Positions 19,028-29,195 of a DNA stretch of 64,000 bases are shown here, in pieces. Position 1 is the first letter of the stretch. Every line of letters starts with the position of its first letter. A model generated the notes under the pieces. It had not been told where the DNA came from, did no database searches, and worked only from the letters and a program-made list of their open reading frames with translations. The stretch spans positions 3,844,001 through 3,908,000 of the forward strand of contig NZ_CP096980.1 of assembly GCF_002006355.2 (NCBI RefSeq), read 5' to 3'. This DNA is from Clostridium felsineum DSM 794 (GTDB lineage: Bacteria > Bacillota > Clostridia > Clostridiales > Clostridiaceae). A program made the position numbers and the translations under genes.

Positions 19028-20329
19028 TTATCGTGAAAAATAACTTATATTTTTATTCTCCTTGTATTTCTCTAAAAACTCAATAATTCCGTCAGTTCCC
19101 CGCTCTCCCGGAGAAACCTTCAAATTATCAAGATATTCATTGATTTGGTTACCTACTTTTACAGCATTTTGTTTATAATTTGGATTATCAAGTACTTCTT
19201 TAACTGCATACATTATTTCATCAAAAGAACTATCTTTTTGTAATACCTTTCCACATCCTGCCCTAGCGAAGGTTTCAAGATTGTATTGTTGTTCACAAAA
19301 TGAAGGAATTCCTATAAAAGGCAGCCCCTTCATTATAATTGAGTACAAAGTCCCTTGTCCTCCATGTGTAATGGCAACATCGGAAAGAGCTGCAACAACC
19401 GGAATAGGAAACATTTTTTCAATTATAACATTAGGAGGAACTTCTCCAAGCTCTTCTCTGGTTGCAAGGCTAGAGATTGCAATGAATATATCATACTTAG
19501 TCTGTTTGCATAACTTATTAACCATTTCTTTAAACAACACTGGATTACCTGATGAACCCATGCTGAAAAATATAGTTTTTTTGTCTCTCTTTTTATAATT
19601 CAAAACACTCTTAGGTATTTCATTTTTATAATCAAGTAGGAGTGGACCACAAAAACTATAATAAGGCATAATTTGTCCAAATTCAGGGAACAAAAAAGGG
19701 CAATCGGCCATTATATTATAATCTCCACGGAATATTTCCATATCATTCTTAAATGGCTTAATTCCAATATTCTTTGCATATTTACTCCAATTTTTAGACT
19801 TCAAGTTGGTATTAATTATCTTTTTACAGAAGAACTCATTTATCTGTTTCTCATTTAGAGATTTTAAAAGTTGAGATTGAATTTTACATCCATGAGGCAT
19901 TGTAGCAAGTCTCTTTTCAAAATACATGTCAGAAAGTACTGCCGACAAAAGCCAAACAAATGGTATTTTCAATACTCTAGCTGTAAGGCTTATGGTTAAA
20001 CGGTATCCGGTCAATATAATATCAGGATTCACCTTACTAACTATTACTTTTTCCTCTTCCACGAACCTAGATAAATCATCTACAGTAAAATAGTCAAATC
20101 CTTCCTCATCTATACTGTGCATAGTAACATACTTTTCAGGAGTAAACCATTCTTCATCATACGCAACATATACCCTTTTAATTGGATAATCTTCAAGCAG
20201 ATAATCATATGTTCCTTTTCCCATAACAAATACTTCCCACTTCTTCTTACAGAACGCCTTTACAAAGCTTACCATTCTATGTGATTCAGCTAAATTAGCA
20301 AAATCCGGAGCGATTAATATTCTATTCAT
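19028..20329 (-). CDS. MGT/UGT-type glycosyltransferase (GT-B, GT1-like)
   Basis: 433 aa. C-terminal nucleotide-sugar motif in the segment SDVAITHGGQGTLYSIIMKGLPFIGIP (about 335-360), with HGGQGT replacing the classic HCGWNS; N-terminal acceptor half starts RILIAPDFANLAESHRM. It resembles macrolide and zeaxanthin glycosyltransferases. Expected to glycosylate the polyketide/polyene product before or during export. RBS AGAGGG; 9 nt from the KS-CLF stop. Confidence 0.88.
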   Translation of the reverse strand: MNRILIAPDFANLAESHRMVSFVKAFCKKKWEVFVMGKGTYDYLLEDYPIKRVYVAYDEEWFTPEKYVTMHSIDEEGFDYFTVDDLSRFVEEEKVIVSKVNPDIILTGYRLTISLTARVLKIPFVWLLSAVLSDMYFEKRLATMPHGCKIQSQLLKSLNEKQINEFFCKKIINTNLKSKNWSKYAKNIGIKPFKNDMEIFRGDYNIMADCPFLFPEFGQIMPYYSFCGPLLLDYKNEIPKSVLNYKKRDKKTIFFSMGSSGNPVLFKEMVNKLCKQTKYDIFIAISSLATREELGEVPPNVIIEKMFPIPVVAALSDVAITHGGQGTLYSIIMKGLPFIGIPSFCEQQYNLETFARAGCGKVLQKDSSFDEIMYAVKEVLDNPNYKQNAVKVGNQINEYLDNLKVSPGERGTDGIIEFLEKYKENKNISYFSR

Positions 20330-20338
20330 GTTATCCCT

Positions 20339-22786
20339 CTATTCCTTAACCTTAGAAACTACTAAAGTAACATAATTCCCTCCATATGAAAATGAACTTA
20401 CAACTGCATTTTGAACGTTCCTTTTTTCTACCTTATCTGTTACATAGTGTAATTTATTACTATATGGGTTTTCAAGTCCACTGGTTGGAAATATCTCATC
20501 ATTATTTAATGCATATATAGCTCCAAGAAGACCAAATCCACCGGTACATCCCATACTATGTCCAACAATTGATTGAACTGCACTAACTGAGGGATTAGCT
20601 CCAAAAACACTTTCAATTGCTTTTGTTTCAGCAGCATCAACATCAGGAAATCCACAAGCAGCACTAGCAACAAAATCCACATTGTCAGGCAAAATATCTG
20701 CACTTTCAAGAGCAAGTTCAAAGGAGTGAGCCCATTCAGTACCTTCCCTATTTACCTTGGTAGGCTCAGATGTATCTCCAGTATGTCCATATCCAAGTAA
20801 TTCACAATATATATGTGCGCCTCTTGCTTTAGCTGATTCTAAAGTTTCCATTACAAAACCCGTTGCACCTTCTGAAAGTAGCATACCTTCCCCATCTTTA
20901 TCAAGGGGTTTTATCTTATCTCTTGCAAGCAACCCGAGTTTGTCATGACCACCTAATATAACTTCTGGACATTCATCGGCACCAACTACAACCATTTGAT
21001 CGGCATCTCCATTACATAAAAGCTCATATGCATAAGCCACTGATGATGAAGTAGATGCTCCACCATTGGCAATAGTCGAGGTTGCACCCTTTAGCATATA
21101 ATTAATGCAAATATTTCCTGCTGCAGCATTTAAAACACTATTAGGAAATGTCTTTGGGTTTACCTTATCCATACCTTGAAGAATTATTGTGCGATTAATC
21201 TGCTCAATAGTTGATATAGGTCCTGATCCAGTTCCATACATTACACCGATACGTTCACAGTTAGCCCTTGTAGGTTTCAATTTTGCATCATCAATAGCCT
21301 GTTTTGCTACAGTAAGACTCATCAAGGTAACATAATCCATTCTTCTTACAGTTGAGGATTGCATATATTTTTTCCACTCTATACTCTTGCATTTCCCCAT
21401 ATATTTTGAAGTATACTCACTTGTATCAAAATCTTTTATAGGTTCAAGCATACACTTTCCTTCTTTAAGAACCTCACACAATTCACTATAATTAGTATTT
21501 GCGCATCCAATTGTGCCAATACCTGAAATAACAATTCTCTTTTTTACAGATGCTCTCGTACTTTCCTGTTTCTTATGGTTGTACTTAGTAAATAGTAAAC
21601 TTGAATTATTACCGCCAAATGCAAAAGAATTTGATATTACTACATTACATTCCTTTTCCATTTTCTTATTTGCAACAAAATTCATTCCAAATTTATTTTC
21701 ACTTTCATCATAATTTACAGTAGGAGGTAAAATATTATCACGTATAGAAAGAACAGAGGTAACTGCCTCAATAGCACCTGCTGCACCAAGACAATGTCCT
21801 GTGGCACCTTTAGTACTGCTTACCATTAAATCTTTGATATGGTCACCAAAAACTTTTTTTATTGCTTTTGTCTCTGCGTTATCATTTGCACCTGTTCCCG
21901 TGCCGTGTCCATTTATATAAGTTACTTCTTCATGAGAAATACCAGCTTTATCAATAGCATTTTTCATAGCCCTAGTTGCCCCATCACCTGCAATATCAGG
22001 TGCTGTCTGATGATATGCATCGGAAGTTATACCATATGATTTAAGCTCAGCAAGAACTATAGCACCTCTTCTTTTTGCAGAATCAGCATTCTCTAATATC
22101 AAAAATCCTGAGCCTTCTCCAAGCGTAATTCCATTACTTCTGCTGTATGGACTGCATGGTAAGTTGTCTAAGGCCTTAAGACTATTAAACCCTGCAAAAG
22201 AAAGCCTTGAAATAGGGTCAACTCCGCCTGCAACCATTATATCAGCCTTTCCACTTTTAATTAGATCAGCAGCATATCCAATTGCCGTTGCACTTGCTGA
22301 ACATGCTGTTGAAATAGTATTCTTTGGTCCGCGAAGTGAATACATAGCACATATAATATCAGTAATATAATGAAGTGAATATTTTCTTAAGAGTGAGGCA
22401 TCAGCTCTATCAAAACCTTCTTTAATCCATTGTTCATGAAAAATATCTCCACTTAAATGTCCTCCTAAAGAAGTACCTACAATACATCCAACTCTATAAG
22501 GATCAAATGCCTTTAAATCTAATTTTGACATTTGCACTGCTTCATTTACTGCATACATTGCAAACTTTCCGGCCATTTCAGTATTATCTAATAGCTTCTT
22601 GTCCAAAGTATCAAGAAAACTACTATCATCTACTTCCCCAGCATAGGTTGTAATTAACTTCTCTACATCTATCTTTGTACAGCGTTTTATTCCAGAAATA
22701 CCATTACAAATATTTTCCCAGTATTCGTTAATTCCTATTCCTTCAGAACATAAAATTCCAACACCAGTTACAACTACTTTACTCAT
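20339..22786 (-). CDS. Fused ketosynthase / chain-length-factor protein (type II PKS)
   Basis: 815 aa, two FabF-like halves in one chain. The first half (1-400) has the full catalytic triad: Cys162 (TACSAS), His294 (NGHGTGT), His331 (TGH). The second half (about 417-815) aligns throughout, but the Cys position is Gly576 (IANGGAST), the first His is Ala709 (VASAACG) and only His743 remains; this is a chain-length-factor pattern. In other type II systems KS and CLF are separate subunits. A fused heterodimer would fix 1:1 stoichiometry. The ATG at 22786 follows AAAGGGTG; an upstream in-frame start lacks a site. Confidence 0.93.
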   Translation of the reverse strand: MSKVVVTGVGILCSEGIGINEYWENICNGISGIKRCTKIDVEKLITTYAGEVDDSSFLDTLDKKLLDNTEMAGKFAMYAVNEAVQMSKLDLKAFDPYRVGCIVGTSLGGHLSGDIFHEQWIKEGFDRADASLLRKYSLHYITDIICAMYSLRGPKNTISTACSASATAIGYAADLIKSGKADIMVAGGVDPISRLSFAGFNSLKALDNLPCSPYSRSNGITLGEGSGFLILENADSAKRRGAIVLAELKSYGITSDAYHQTAPDIAGDGATRAMKNAIDKAGISHEEVTYINGHGTGTGANDNAETKAIKKVFGDHIKDLMVSSTKGATGHCLGAAGAIEAVTSVLSIRDNILPPTVNYDESENKFGMNFVANKKMEKECNVVISNSFAFGGNNSSLLFTKYNHKKQESTRASVKKRIVISGIGTIGCANTNYSELCEVLKEGKCMLEPIKDFDTSEYTSKYMGKCKSIEWKKYMQSSTVRRMDYVTLMSLTVAKQAIDDAKLKPTRANCERIGVMYGTGSGPISTIEQINRTIILQGMDKVNPKTFPNSVLNAAAGNICINYMLKGATSTIANGGASTSSSVAYAYELLCNGDADQMVVVGADECPEVILGGHDKLGLLARDKIKPLDKDGEGMLLSEGATGFVMETLESAKARGAHIYCELLGYGHTGDTSEPTKVNREGTEWAHSFELALESADILPDNVDFVASAACGFPDVDAAETKAIESVFGANPSVSAVQSIVGHSMGCTGGFGLLGAIYALNNDEIFPTSGLENPYSNKLHYVTDKVEKRNVQNAVVSSFSYGGNYVTLVVSKVKE

Positions 22787-22867
22787 AACTACACCCTTTC
22801 TATAACACAATTATTGATGCTATTTTTTATTTCAATACCCTTTATACCAAGCACTTTAATATAAATC

Positions 22868-23968
22868 TTATACCATCTTTATAAGCCAGCTTTCTGGAAT
22901 AATGTAAGGACTGGATAACGTATCTATTTGTGCAGTCTCACCTGATTTTCCCCTTACATCAAGTACAAGACCTACCGCTACAAACTTATTTTCTAATAAA
23001 ACAAGACCGAGCTTTTTATTTAAACTGCAGCTTTCATAGGTGCAAATTATTTTGCCGATAACATCTTCATCGACATAAACTGAATCTCCTTTTTCAACTT
23101 TGGCGTCTAAACTTACTGAAAAACCAACTACACCTGATTTAGGACTCTCATCCATCATCTTCATAATTGCATCATGTCCGATATATTCTTCTTTTGTAAA
23201 ATCTATAAGCCACTGTAGCCTTGTTTCGAATAAGTTACTACCTTCAACAATTTCAGTATTAATATCAGGCTGCCTTACTTCAAGCATACATGAACTAATA
23301 ACACTCATTCCACATGGAATAATACCCTTATCAGTACCTAACTCCAAAATTTTATTCCAGAGGTTCTTTGATATTTCAGCAGGTGCAAAAAAGAAGTAGC
23401 CATATTCTCCTGTAAATCCGAATCTAGATAAAACAATTTTCTGATTTTCATATGTAACTTCTATTGCATTCATAAATGCAAAGGCAGAAATATCATAAGG
23501 TAAAAAACTTTGTGCTATTTGCCAAGACTTTGGTCCTTCAATGCTGATTGCTGAAATTTTACCTGTAAGCAATTCTACAGATACATCTCCAAATATATGT
23601 TTTGTGAACCAGCTATTTGTTTTCTCGATATGCTGTATATCTGTCAAAACATAATAATAAGTTTCTAGGTTAAAAACATGCACCAATGAAATTACGTTTG
23701 CATCTTCATCAAGTACTAAAGCTGTACGAGCTTTTTCAGGTGCAAGATATTCAAAATCTCTAGTTGTAAGTTTTTGAATAAATTCCTTTGCATCTTCACC
23801 ACTAACTTTAAAAATACCAAAGTTTGAATAATCAACTAGTCCTATATTTTTTCTTATTGCCTCATATTCAGACTTGTAATCACTAAAAGCTTCTGCAACT
23901 TCATAGCCACAAACCTCCATAAGTTTAACATCTTGTCCATATACACTTTTTAAAATACTCTCTTTCAT
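22868..23968 (-). CDS. GcvT-like folate-binding aminomethyltransferase homologue
   Basis: About 366 aa. GcvT/GCV_T fold: IGLVDYSNFGIFKVSGEDA near residue 40, TRDFEYLAPEKARTALVLDE, SIEGPKSWQIAQ, FGFTGEYGYFFFAP, and CMLEVRQPDINTE before the C-terminal barrel. The family includes glycine-cleavage T protein, dimethylglycine oxidase, YgfZ and folate-dependent methyltransferases. Glycine cleavage partners (GcvH, GcvP) are absent here, so a tailoring one-carbon transfer on the product is possible. Start uncertain: ATG at 23968 with GAGGG, or GTG at 24001 with AAAGGA. Confidence 0.8.
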   Translation of the reverse strand: MKESILKSVYGQDVKLMEVCGYEVAEAFSDYKSEYEAIRKNIGLVDYSNFGIFKVSGEDAKEFIQKLTTRDFEYLAPEKARTALVLDEDANVISLVHVFNLETYYYVLTDIQHIEKTNSWFTKHIFGDVSVELLTGKISAISIEGPKSWQIAQSFLPYDISAFAFMNAIEVTYENQKIVLSRFGFTGEYGYFFFAPAEISKNLWNKILELGTDKGIIPCGMSVISSCMLEVRQPDINTEIVEGSNLFETRLQWLIDFTKEEYIGHDAIMKMMDESPKSGVVGFSVSLDAKVEKGDSVYVDEDVIGKIICTYESCSLNKKLGLVLLENKFVAVGLVLDVRGKSGETAQIDTLSSPYIIPESWLIKMV

Positions 23969-24019
23969 TTTGGTAACCCTCACACAGCATACTTCAATCA
24001 CTGTGTATTCCTTTCTCCT

Positions 24020-27000
24020 TTATTTTTTATTACATTTTGAAATTATTAATTGAGCATTTTCTCCAAATGAAACTGCTTTTTCAAAGGTATCAAAATACCC
24101 AATTGCTGCTTTCATCTGTTTTTCACCATGATTTTCAAGTAAAATCTTTTGAGTAAGGCATATGTTTATTCCTTGCTTTAGTTGGTTCAAATAAATACTC
24201 TGCTCTTTAGGAACAAACGTTGCTATTACCGTAAAGCATTTTTTATCGATTTCTTCGATTATTATGTAACTGTGTCCAGTGCTAGTTAATACAGCATTTA
24301 ACTTTTTGTATCCTTTAAGAACCTCTTCTCTGCCTGTATACTGTTTTACATAAAAATTATAGTTATCACTTATCATTGTCATTTTAGGGTAAATTGAAAA
24401 AACTCCGGTATAAATAATATTTTCTACTGAACTATTCATATATTGAACATTCATAAGTAAAATACTACTGTCTTCTATCATTAAATATGAAATAGCACTC
24501 TTGATTGTTTCATTAAGAAAAGAACCCTGCATTCCAAAACCACTATAGAATATGCCTTCACATTCAAATTCTTCCCTTTCATATCTCATACTCTCCAAAC
24601 GACAAAGTGGCTTAAGCATCGAAGAAAGCTTATCTTTTTCATCTTTTATAATGTAGCTTGAAATACCACCATACCAGTTTGCTTCAGCTTCATATGCTAT
24701 ACACTTAGGGTATGATGATACAATTTTACTTTCACAATTATATTTTAAACCTGTTATTGTACCACCATACAAAGGAACAAAATCCAACTCAATGTTTGTA
24801 TTATTCACCAAATACTTTTCATAAGCTTTTTCCTGCTTTAGAATCTCTCGAACTTTTCTTTGTCCAGTACCATAATCTATAACAGGAATATTAAATTCTT
24901 TTTTTCTTATCTTATCCTCATACACGATTAAAATGTTGAGTATTTGAAAATCAGATTTTCCTTCTAAAGCAAGAATCTGATTTACTTTAATCGGGCAGCC
25001 CTTTTTAAAGCTTTCAAAATTAGAATTTATTTCGAACATTTCTTTATTTTCACTGTCCTTAAGAAGCAACTTTATACTTGCATTTAAATCATGATTACTA
25101 AAAGTATTTAATTCTAAACTTACATGCATTTCACGTTTAGTAGAATTGGTAATATAAGCTTCTCCACTCTTTAAAAATACATACTCAACTACGTACTTAT
25201 CTCGTAATTTAGCTTTAAAATCATTGGAATTTAATTTATATCTGTAGGTAGGGATTTTAAAGCTTTGCCTTGGAGATAGACACGGTACTTCAAACATTAT
25301 GCTTGGCATAAACCTTTGTCCGAACCTAAGCTCTTGTGAAAAGTCCCATTCAAATTCTAACGTATCTTCACCATTAGAAAATGCAGTCCATCCTTCTCCC
25401 TTCTGACCTCTATCCACATCAAATTCTCTAATATTTCCAACAATCATATCCGAGATTCCAAGCGGAAACAAATTATAAATAAAATTTTCATGAAACACCC
25501 TTCCATTAGATGGAACATATATTTCTGCTTCATTCCATTCAAGCCAGGGTTGAATCTTCCCAATTCCACCTTTCCTTTTCTTAAAAGATGTATTTACAAA
25601 ATCAGCTAATACTTCAATTTCATTTTCAGAAACATTTAGCCTTCGTGTAAATTTTAAACTTTCAATTTTTTCCTCAAGAACAATAGAATCATCTATTATT
25701 AAAAACTTTATATTTCTCTTCTTATCAATTTTTATACCACTTATATGTGGATATCCTAAAAGAGGCCAAAGCTCAGTCACGATAAGTTTGCCCTTTGATG
25801 TATAAACTTCAATTCTTCCATCAATTAAAGAAATAAAAAATTTTAAATTTTTACTGATTACAATAACTTTAGAACCAAGCTTTACTGCGGAGAACTCCTT
25901 TCTTCGCCAAACCTCAGATTTACCTATATCAAATCTTTTTCTTTTTTTGTCACTACTTCCTTTGAAATAGGCGACCTGTTTTTCAGAGTCATTGTGAATT
26001 ACCTCTTTTAATAAGGTGTCCTCTAAATATAATTCATCCTTTTTTTGAAATATCCCAAACTTAGAATTCAATATTTTCACTAAGCTTTTGTCTTCTGAAT
26101 TATTCATAATTAAATATTGAACTTTAATATTATTTGACTCCAATTCAGCGTCTTTAAGTTCTATCAAAGCCTGTTTCTTAACTTCAAAACCTACACCTAA
26201 ACGAATATAATATGAATCCTTACCATTAAGAGTTAGTTTAATATTTGTATCAATAGAGAAAATGCCAATCTTTTTACACTTAATACTCTTAATGTATTTC
26301 TTTTCATTATTCTCACTAACAGTGGTTTTGACAAGATATATTGGCCGTTTGAATTTACTTATATTAGAAACAATTTGTATTTCAAATGGGCTCTGTGAAT
26401 AGTTTTCAATTCTCCATGTAATTAAAGCCATATCATTTTTAAAATAGTCTTTTCCAGTATCAAGATCACATGAAATTTTAAAACCAAGACCTTCTAAACT
26501 ACATACTTTTTTGGAAAGCACATCAACTACAATAGTAAATTGTTTTTTATCTATACTTATTTTATATGGAACAACCTCTCTACTTCCCTGCTTAATTTCT
26601 GATGTAACAGCCAAAGCTTGGTATTGTTCTTTTGTATGGATTAATGAAAACCCTAAATTATATACATCTACTGTTTTATCATCTTCTGTTTCACTTACGA
26701 CTTTAAAACATTTCAATGCAGCAGGTAGATAGCTTATTAAATCAATGTAATAATCCATATCTGTTTTACAATCTTTAGTTAGTACATATCCAGTTTTTTT
26801 TGCCAAACGCAAAGAGAGTGAGTTGCTAGGAAAGATTTCTGTTCTGATACAGTTAAATCCTTTTTCGACAACCTTACGAATCATATATGCATACAATGAC
26901 CTTATCAAGGTTCCACTACCTCTAAATTCAGGATGAATGAGTAAGGAACCTATGAATGCACTATCCTTCTCTGCAACTTTATATCCACTAACAGGAAAAG

Positions 27001-27202
27001 CCCCTAAAATTCCAACAATATGATCATCATAAAGTGCCACAACCATTATGTGGGTACCTCTTTCTTTATAACTTATATTTATATCGTTCTCGGAAATTTG
27101 ATACCCATATTCTGCATGATAAAATGAACACTTGTTATATAGATTAGCGATTTCCTTGGCATCAGTGGGTATAAACTCCCTAATTGTTAATTTGACTTCC
27201 AT
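24020..27202 (-). CDS. 1060-aa protein: N-terminal GNAT acetyltransferase plus large unknown region
   Basis: Residues 1-170 form a GNAT domain (VGILGAFPVSG; acetyl-CoA loop IHPEFRGSGTLIRSL; FPSNSLSLRLAKKTGYV). The remaining ~890 residues are rich in beta-strand patterns with aromatic-rich stretches (KIQPWLEWNEAEIYVP around 565, a possible galactose-mutarotase/glycosidase-like sandwich) but I recognise no domain. No membrane segment. RBS GGGGGA before the ATG. It lies between the exporter and the GcvT-like gene, all co-directional. It may acylate the sugar or polyketide; function not established. Confidence 0.75.
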   Translation of the reverse strand: MEVKLTIREFIPTDAKEIANLYNKCSFYHAEYGYQISENDINISYKERGTHIMVVALYDDHIVGILGAFPVSGYKVAEKDSAFIGSLLIHPEFRGSGTLIRSLYAYMIRKVVEKGFNCIRTEIFPSNSLSLRLAKKTGYVLTKDCKTDMDYYIDLISYLPAALKCFKVVSETEDDKTVDVYNLGFSLIHTKEQYQALAVTSEIKQGSREVVPYKISIDKKQFTIVVDVLSKKVCSLEGLGFKISCDLDTGKDYFKNDMALITWRIENYSQSPFEIQIVSNISKFKRPIYLVKTTVSENNEKKYIKSIKCKKIGIFSIDTNIKLTLNGKDSYYIRLGVGFEVKKQALIELKDAELESNNIKVQYLIMNNSEDKSLVKILNSKFGIFQKKDELYLEDTLLKEVIHNDSEKQVAYFKGSSDKKRKRFDIGKSEVWRRKEFSAVKLGSKVIVISKNLKFFISLIDGRIEVYTSKGKLIVTELWPLLGYPHISGIKIDKKRNIKFLIIDDSIVLEEKIESLKFTRRLNVSENEIEVLADFVNTSFKKRKGGIGKIQPWLEWNEAEIYVPSNGRVFHENFIYNLFPLGISDMIVGNIREFDVDRGQKGEGWTAFSNGEDTLEFEWDFSQELRFGQRFMPSIMFEVPCLSPRQSFKIPTYRYKLNSNDFKAKLRDKYVVEYVFLKSGEAYITNSTKREMHVSLELNTFSNHDLNASIKLLLKDSENKEMFEINSNFESFKKGCPIKVNQILALEGKSDFQILNILIVYEDKIRKKEFNIPVIDYGTGQRKVREILKQEKAYEKYLVNNTNIELDFVPLYGGTITGLKYNCESKIVSSYPKCIAYEAEANWYGGISSYIIKDEKDKLSSMLKPLCRLESMRYEREEFECEGIFYSGFGMQGSFLNETIKSAISYLMIEDSSILLMNVQYMNSSVENIIYTGVFSIYPKMTMISDNYNFYVKQYTGREEVLKGYKKLNAVLTSTGHSYIIIEEIDKKCFTVIATFVPKEQSIYLNQLKQGINICLTQKILLENHGEKQMKAAIGYFDTFEKAVSFGENAQLIISKCNKK

Positions 27203-27380
27203 AAGACTTCCCCCGAAATCTGGTACTGCTAAAGTCTGTGGAAAACTTTAAACAATAACCTATTAATTTTATTTAATCTATATATAATTTGTCACCCAAA
27301 GGGGTTTAGATATTTTATATTGGCAATACACACAGTATAAAACTAAAAGAATAAATTAAAGAAAAAATCCTGAATATTTA

Positions 27381-28259
27381 TTATTTAATCTTTGATTTTC
27401 TTCTAACAACTAATATAAGAACGAAAAAAATCACTGTCACTGCAACCATATACAAGATACTTTCTGATATTGTTATATTGTGACCTTTTATTAAAAAATC
27501 CACTCCATACTGCGTTTTGTAGGAACTTATTACACTTGATGGCGCATTTTTAAAAACTTCACTTAGAGGTTTTGCCATAACTATTTTTTTAAGAACTAAT
27601 CCAGCATGGCTTGGTGGAAAAAACATTATTATATATCGAACCGTAGATGGAAGTGATCCAATTGGAACATACACACCTGTTAAAAATCCTATAAGAGTAC
27701 CAATTACTGTGCTTACAGCCGTAAAAGCACTCATAGTTCTAACTAAGCTTGCAATAAACATATTTATTACCGTTGCCATAATCACAGACAGAAAAACAAC
27801 GGCTAACACTTTAACCATGGAACCAACATCCAATAAACTCCCATTATCAATATAGATAAATACCTCTGAGAAAATAGCTGCAAAAATAGTCATAATAAGA
27901 CCAACAATAGCTGAGCTTAAAACATAACCTGCTACAATATGAACATTTTTTATTGGTGAAACCATGAAATCATTCGCATTTTCTTTTTCTTTATCGCCTA
28001 CCATACTACCAAAAGCACCTAATGTACTTGTAAATGCCACTATAGAAACAAGACCTCCCATAATCCAGCTGTTAATTAAGAATTTAATTCCTTTGATATT
28101 TCCTACTGCTTGCTTAACGCTATCATATTGAAGATTGGATAAAAATATCAAATATAGCGAGATTAAAATTATTACCGATAGCAATGAGAAAAATACTGAT
28201 GTTTTATCTCTGAAAAATAACTTCATGTTTCTTGAAAGCAGCTTACCTATTATTTTCAC
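27381..28259 (-). CDS. ABC-2 type exporter permease
   Basis: 292 aa, six predicted helices with the ABC-2 pattern (long N-terminal soluble turn, VGDKEKENANDFMVSPI loop, LTGVYVPIGSLPSTVRYIIMFFPPSHAGLVL near helix 5-6). It starts at GTG (28259) after GGGAGG, one base past the ATPase stop. Forms the DrrB-like membrane half of a drug/product exporter with the neighbouring ATPase. Confidence 0.88.
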   Translation of the reverse strand: MKIIGKLLSRNMKLFFRDKTSVFFSLLSVIILISLYLIFLSNLQYDSVKQAVGNIKGIKFLINSWIMGGLVSIVAFTSTLGAFGSMVGDKEKENANDFMVSPIKNVHIVAGYVLSSAIVGLIMTIFAAIFSEVFIYIDNGSLLDVGSMVKVLAVVFLSVIMATVINMFIASLVRTMSAFTAVSTVIGTLIGFLTGVYVPIGSLPSTVRYIIMFFPPSHAGLVLKKIVMAKPLSEVFKNAPSSVISSYKTQYGVDFLIKGHNITISESILYMVAVTVIFFVLILVVRRKSKIK

Positions 28260-28260
28260 T

Positions 28261-29187
28261 TTATGAACCTCCCCCAATTTCCGTTTTGTTTCCGATAATA
28301 TTTAAGAAAACATCGTCCATATTTCCCTTCTGAACTTCAAAGCTTTCGATATTTTCTTTATGGAGATTAAGAAGTTCTAGTGCTTTTAAAGTAGAAGTAA
28401 CTTTTATAACAAAGGCTCCACCCTGTAGAAAATGAGTCAAATTTTGCATCTTAATGAATTCTAAAAGCTTCTCTTCAGACTTTGGAACAACTTTCATAAC
28501 ATCAAAAGCATACTTGTCTTTTAAATATTGTGGTGTCCCTTCTGCTACAATATTACCTTTATTTATAATAGTAATCCTATCTGCACAGGCAGCTTCCTCC
28601 ATATAATGTGTAGTCAAAAATACTGTAACCTGACTATTTTTTTGAAGCTTATTTACTGTCTCCCACACAAAGACACGAGTCTGGGGATCAAGTCCTGTTG
28701 TAGGCTCATCCAAGAATAAAATTTTAGGAGTGTTTAACAATGCCCTTGCAATGTCCGCTTTACGCCTCTGTCCCCCTGAAAGTTGTCCATAGCGACGACT
28801 TAATAAATCATTTAAACCAATAACTTCACTAATTTCCTCAATTCTTTTATTTGCTTCTTTCCCTGTAAGACCGTAAAACGAAGCTCTAACTTTTAAATTT
28901 TCATTAATAGTTAAAAGAGGATCGAGCAAACTCTTTTGAAAAACAATGCCGATATCTTTTCTGATTTCTGAATCCTGCTTTCCCAGTTCATTTCCATTGA
29001 TCTTAATATAACCTTTTGTATAACTTTTCAAGGTACATAAAATATCAATAGTTGTAGATTTGCCTGCACCGTTTGTTCCCAAAAAAGCAAATAATTCTCC
29101 CTTATTTACATGAAAACTGATTCCCTTTACTGCCGTCAAATCATTGTATTTTTTGACAAGGCCTTCAACTTCAATTATTTTATCCAT
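28261..29187 (-). CDS. ABC exporter ATPase, DrrA-like
   Basis: 308 aa. Walker A GTNGAGKSTT, Q-loop, signature LSGGQRRKADIARAL, Walker B ILFLDEPTTGLD, switch His in TTHYMEE, and the C-terminal extension typical of daunorubicin-resistance-type ATPases. RBS GGAGG. Drives export with the adjacent permease; suggests that the cluster product leaves the cytosol or is toxic inside. Confidence 0.93.
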   Translation of the reverse strand: MDKIIEVEGLVKKYNDLTAVKGISFHVNKGELFAFLGTNGAGKSTTIDILCTLKSYTKGYIKINGNELGKQDSEIRKDIGIVFQKSLLDPLLTINENLKVRASFYGLTGKEANKRIEEISEVIGLNDLLSRRYGQLSGGQRRKADIARALLNTPKILFLDEPTTGLDPQTRVFVWETVNKLQKNSQVTVFLTTHYMEEAACADRITIINKGNIVAEGTPQYLKDKYAFDVMKVVPKSEEKLLEFIKMQNLTHFLQGGAFVIKVTSTLKALELLNLHKENIESFEVQKGNMDDVFLNIIGNKTEIGGGS

Positions 29188-29195
29188 AAATCCTC

